From contig DEBW01000149.1 of NCBI GenBank assembly GCA_002348905.1, forward strand, positions 1-5,044: a stretch of DNA of 5,044 bases. The letters are read 5' to 3'. Origin of the DNA: Ruminococcus flavefaciens (lineage in GTDB: Bacteria; Bacillota; Clostridia; Oscillospirales; Ruminococcaceae). A program made the position numbers and the translations under genes. This document shows positions 5,042 to 5,044 of this stretch, one piece after another. Under the pieces are notes generated by a model. It was not told the DNA's origin, ran no database searches, and saw nothing but the letters and a program-made list of their open reading frames with translations. Each line of letters starts with the position of its first letter. Position 1 is the stretch's first letter.

Positions 5042-5044
5042 CTA

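Overview
The window looks like a chromosomal piece of a fibrolytic Ruminococcus (Bacillota, Oscillospiraceae; R. flavefaciens or R. albus type). The evidence is a type I dockerin with two calcium loops, long Thr-rich linkers, secreted carbohydrate-active modules, and AGGAGG ribosome sites with sigma70-like promoters at moderate GC. The species is an inference.

Layout. (1) Positions 1-209 (-): the N-terminal part of a small [4Fe-4S] protein, divergent from a Crp/Fnr-family regulator at 296-940 (+). The two promoters lie back to back, and one perfect 18-bp palindrome at 264-281 is placed to activate the first gene (centre at -41.5) and to repress the second (just after its +1). (2) Positions 970-2671 (-): a mosaic gene. 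Its 5' two thirds encode a LacI-type sugar-sensing domain with no DNA-binding domain. The frame then runs without a break into the tail of a secreted enzyme (probably a pectate-lyase-like C-terminus), a Thr-rich linker and an accessory beta-sandwich module. That module is cut by an in-frame TAG exactly where its sister copy in this window has Trp. The frame then continues to 1037, and a frame-shifted remnant resembling the C-terminus of a rhamnogalacturonan acetylesterase runs to 970. (3) Positions 2835-3632 (+): an intact AraC-family regulator, divergent from the mosaic gene. The shared intergenic region has two good promoters, each overlaid by a TATCA-N5/6-TGATA dyad. (4) Positions 3676-5044 (-): the 3' part of a secreted dockerin enzyme. 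It holds the end of a GH43-like propeller, a carbohydrate-binding module, half of the accessory module, a Thr-rich linker and a dockerin. A likely frameshift lies near 4984-4993. A perfect bidirectional terminator separates it from the AraC gene.

Together, regions 2-4 look like a plant cell-wall (pectin and arabinogalactan) utilisation locus in which the regulators are clean while both enzyme genes carry lesions: a nonsense codon, frameshifts, a half module and gene fusions. This is either real decay and recombination between repeated modules or an assembly/sequencing artefact; the sequence alone cannot decide. The best regulatory findings are the two operator arrangements. I saw no tRNA, rRNA, CRISPR array, insertion sequence or riboswitch.
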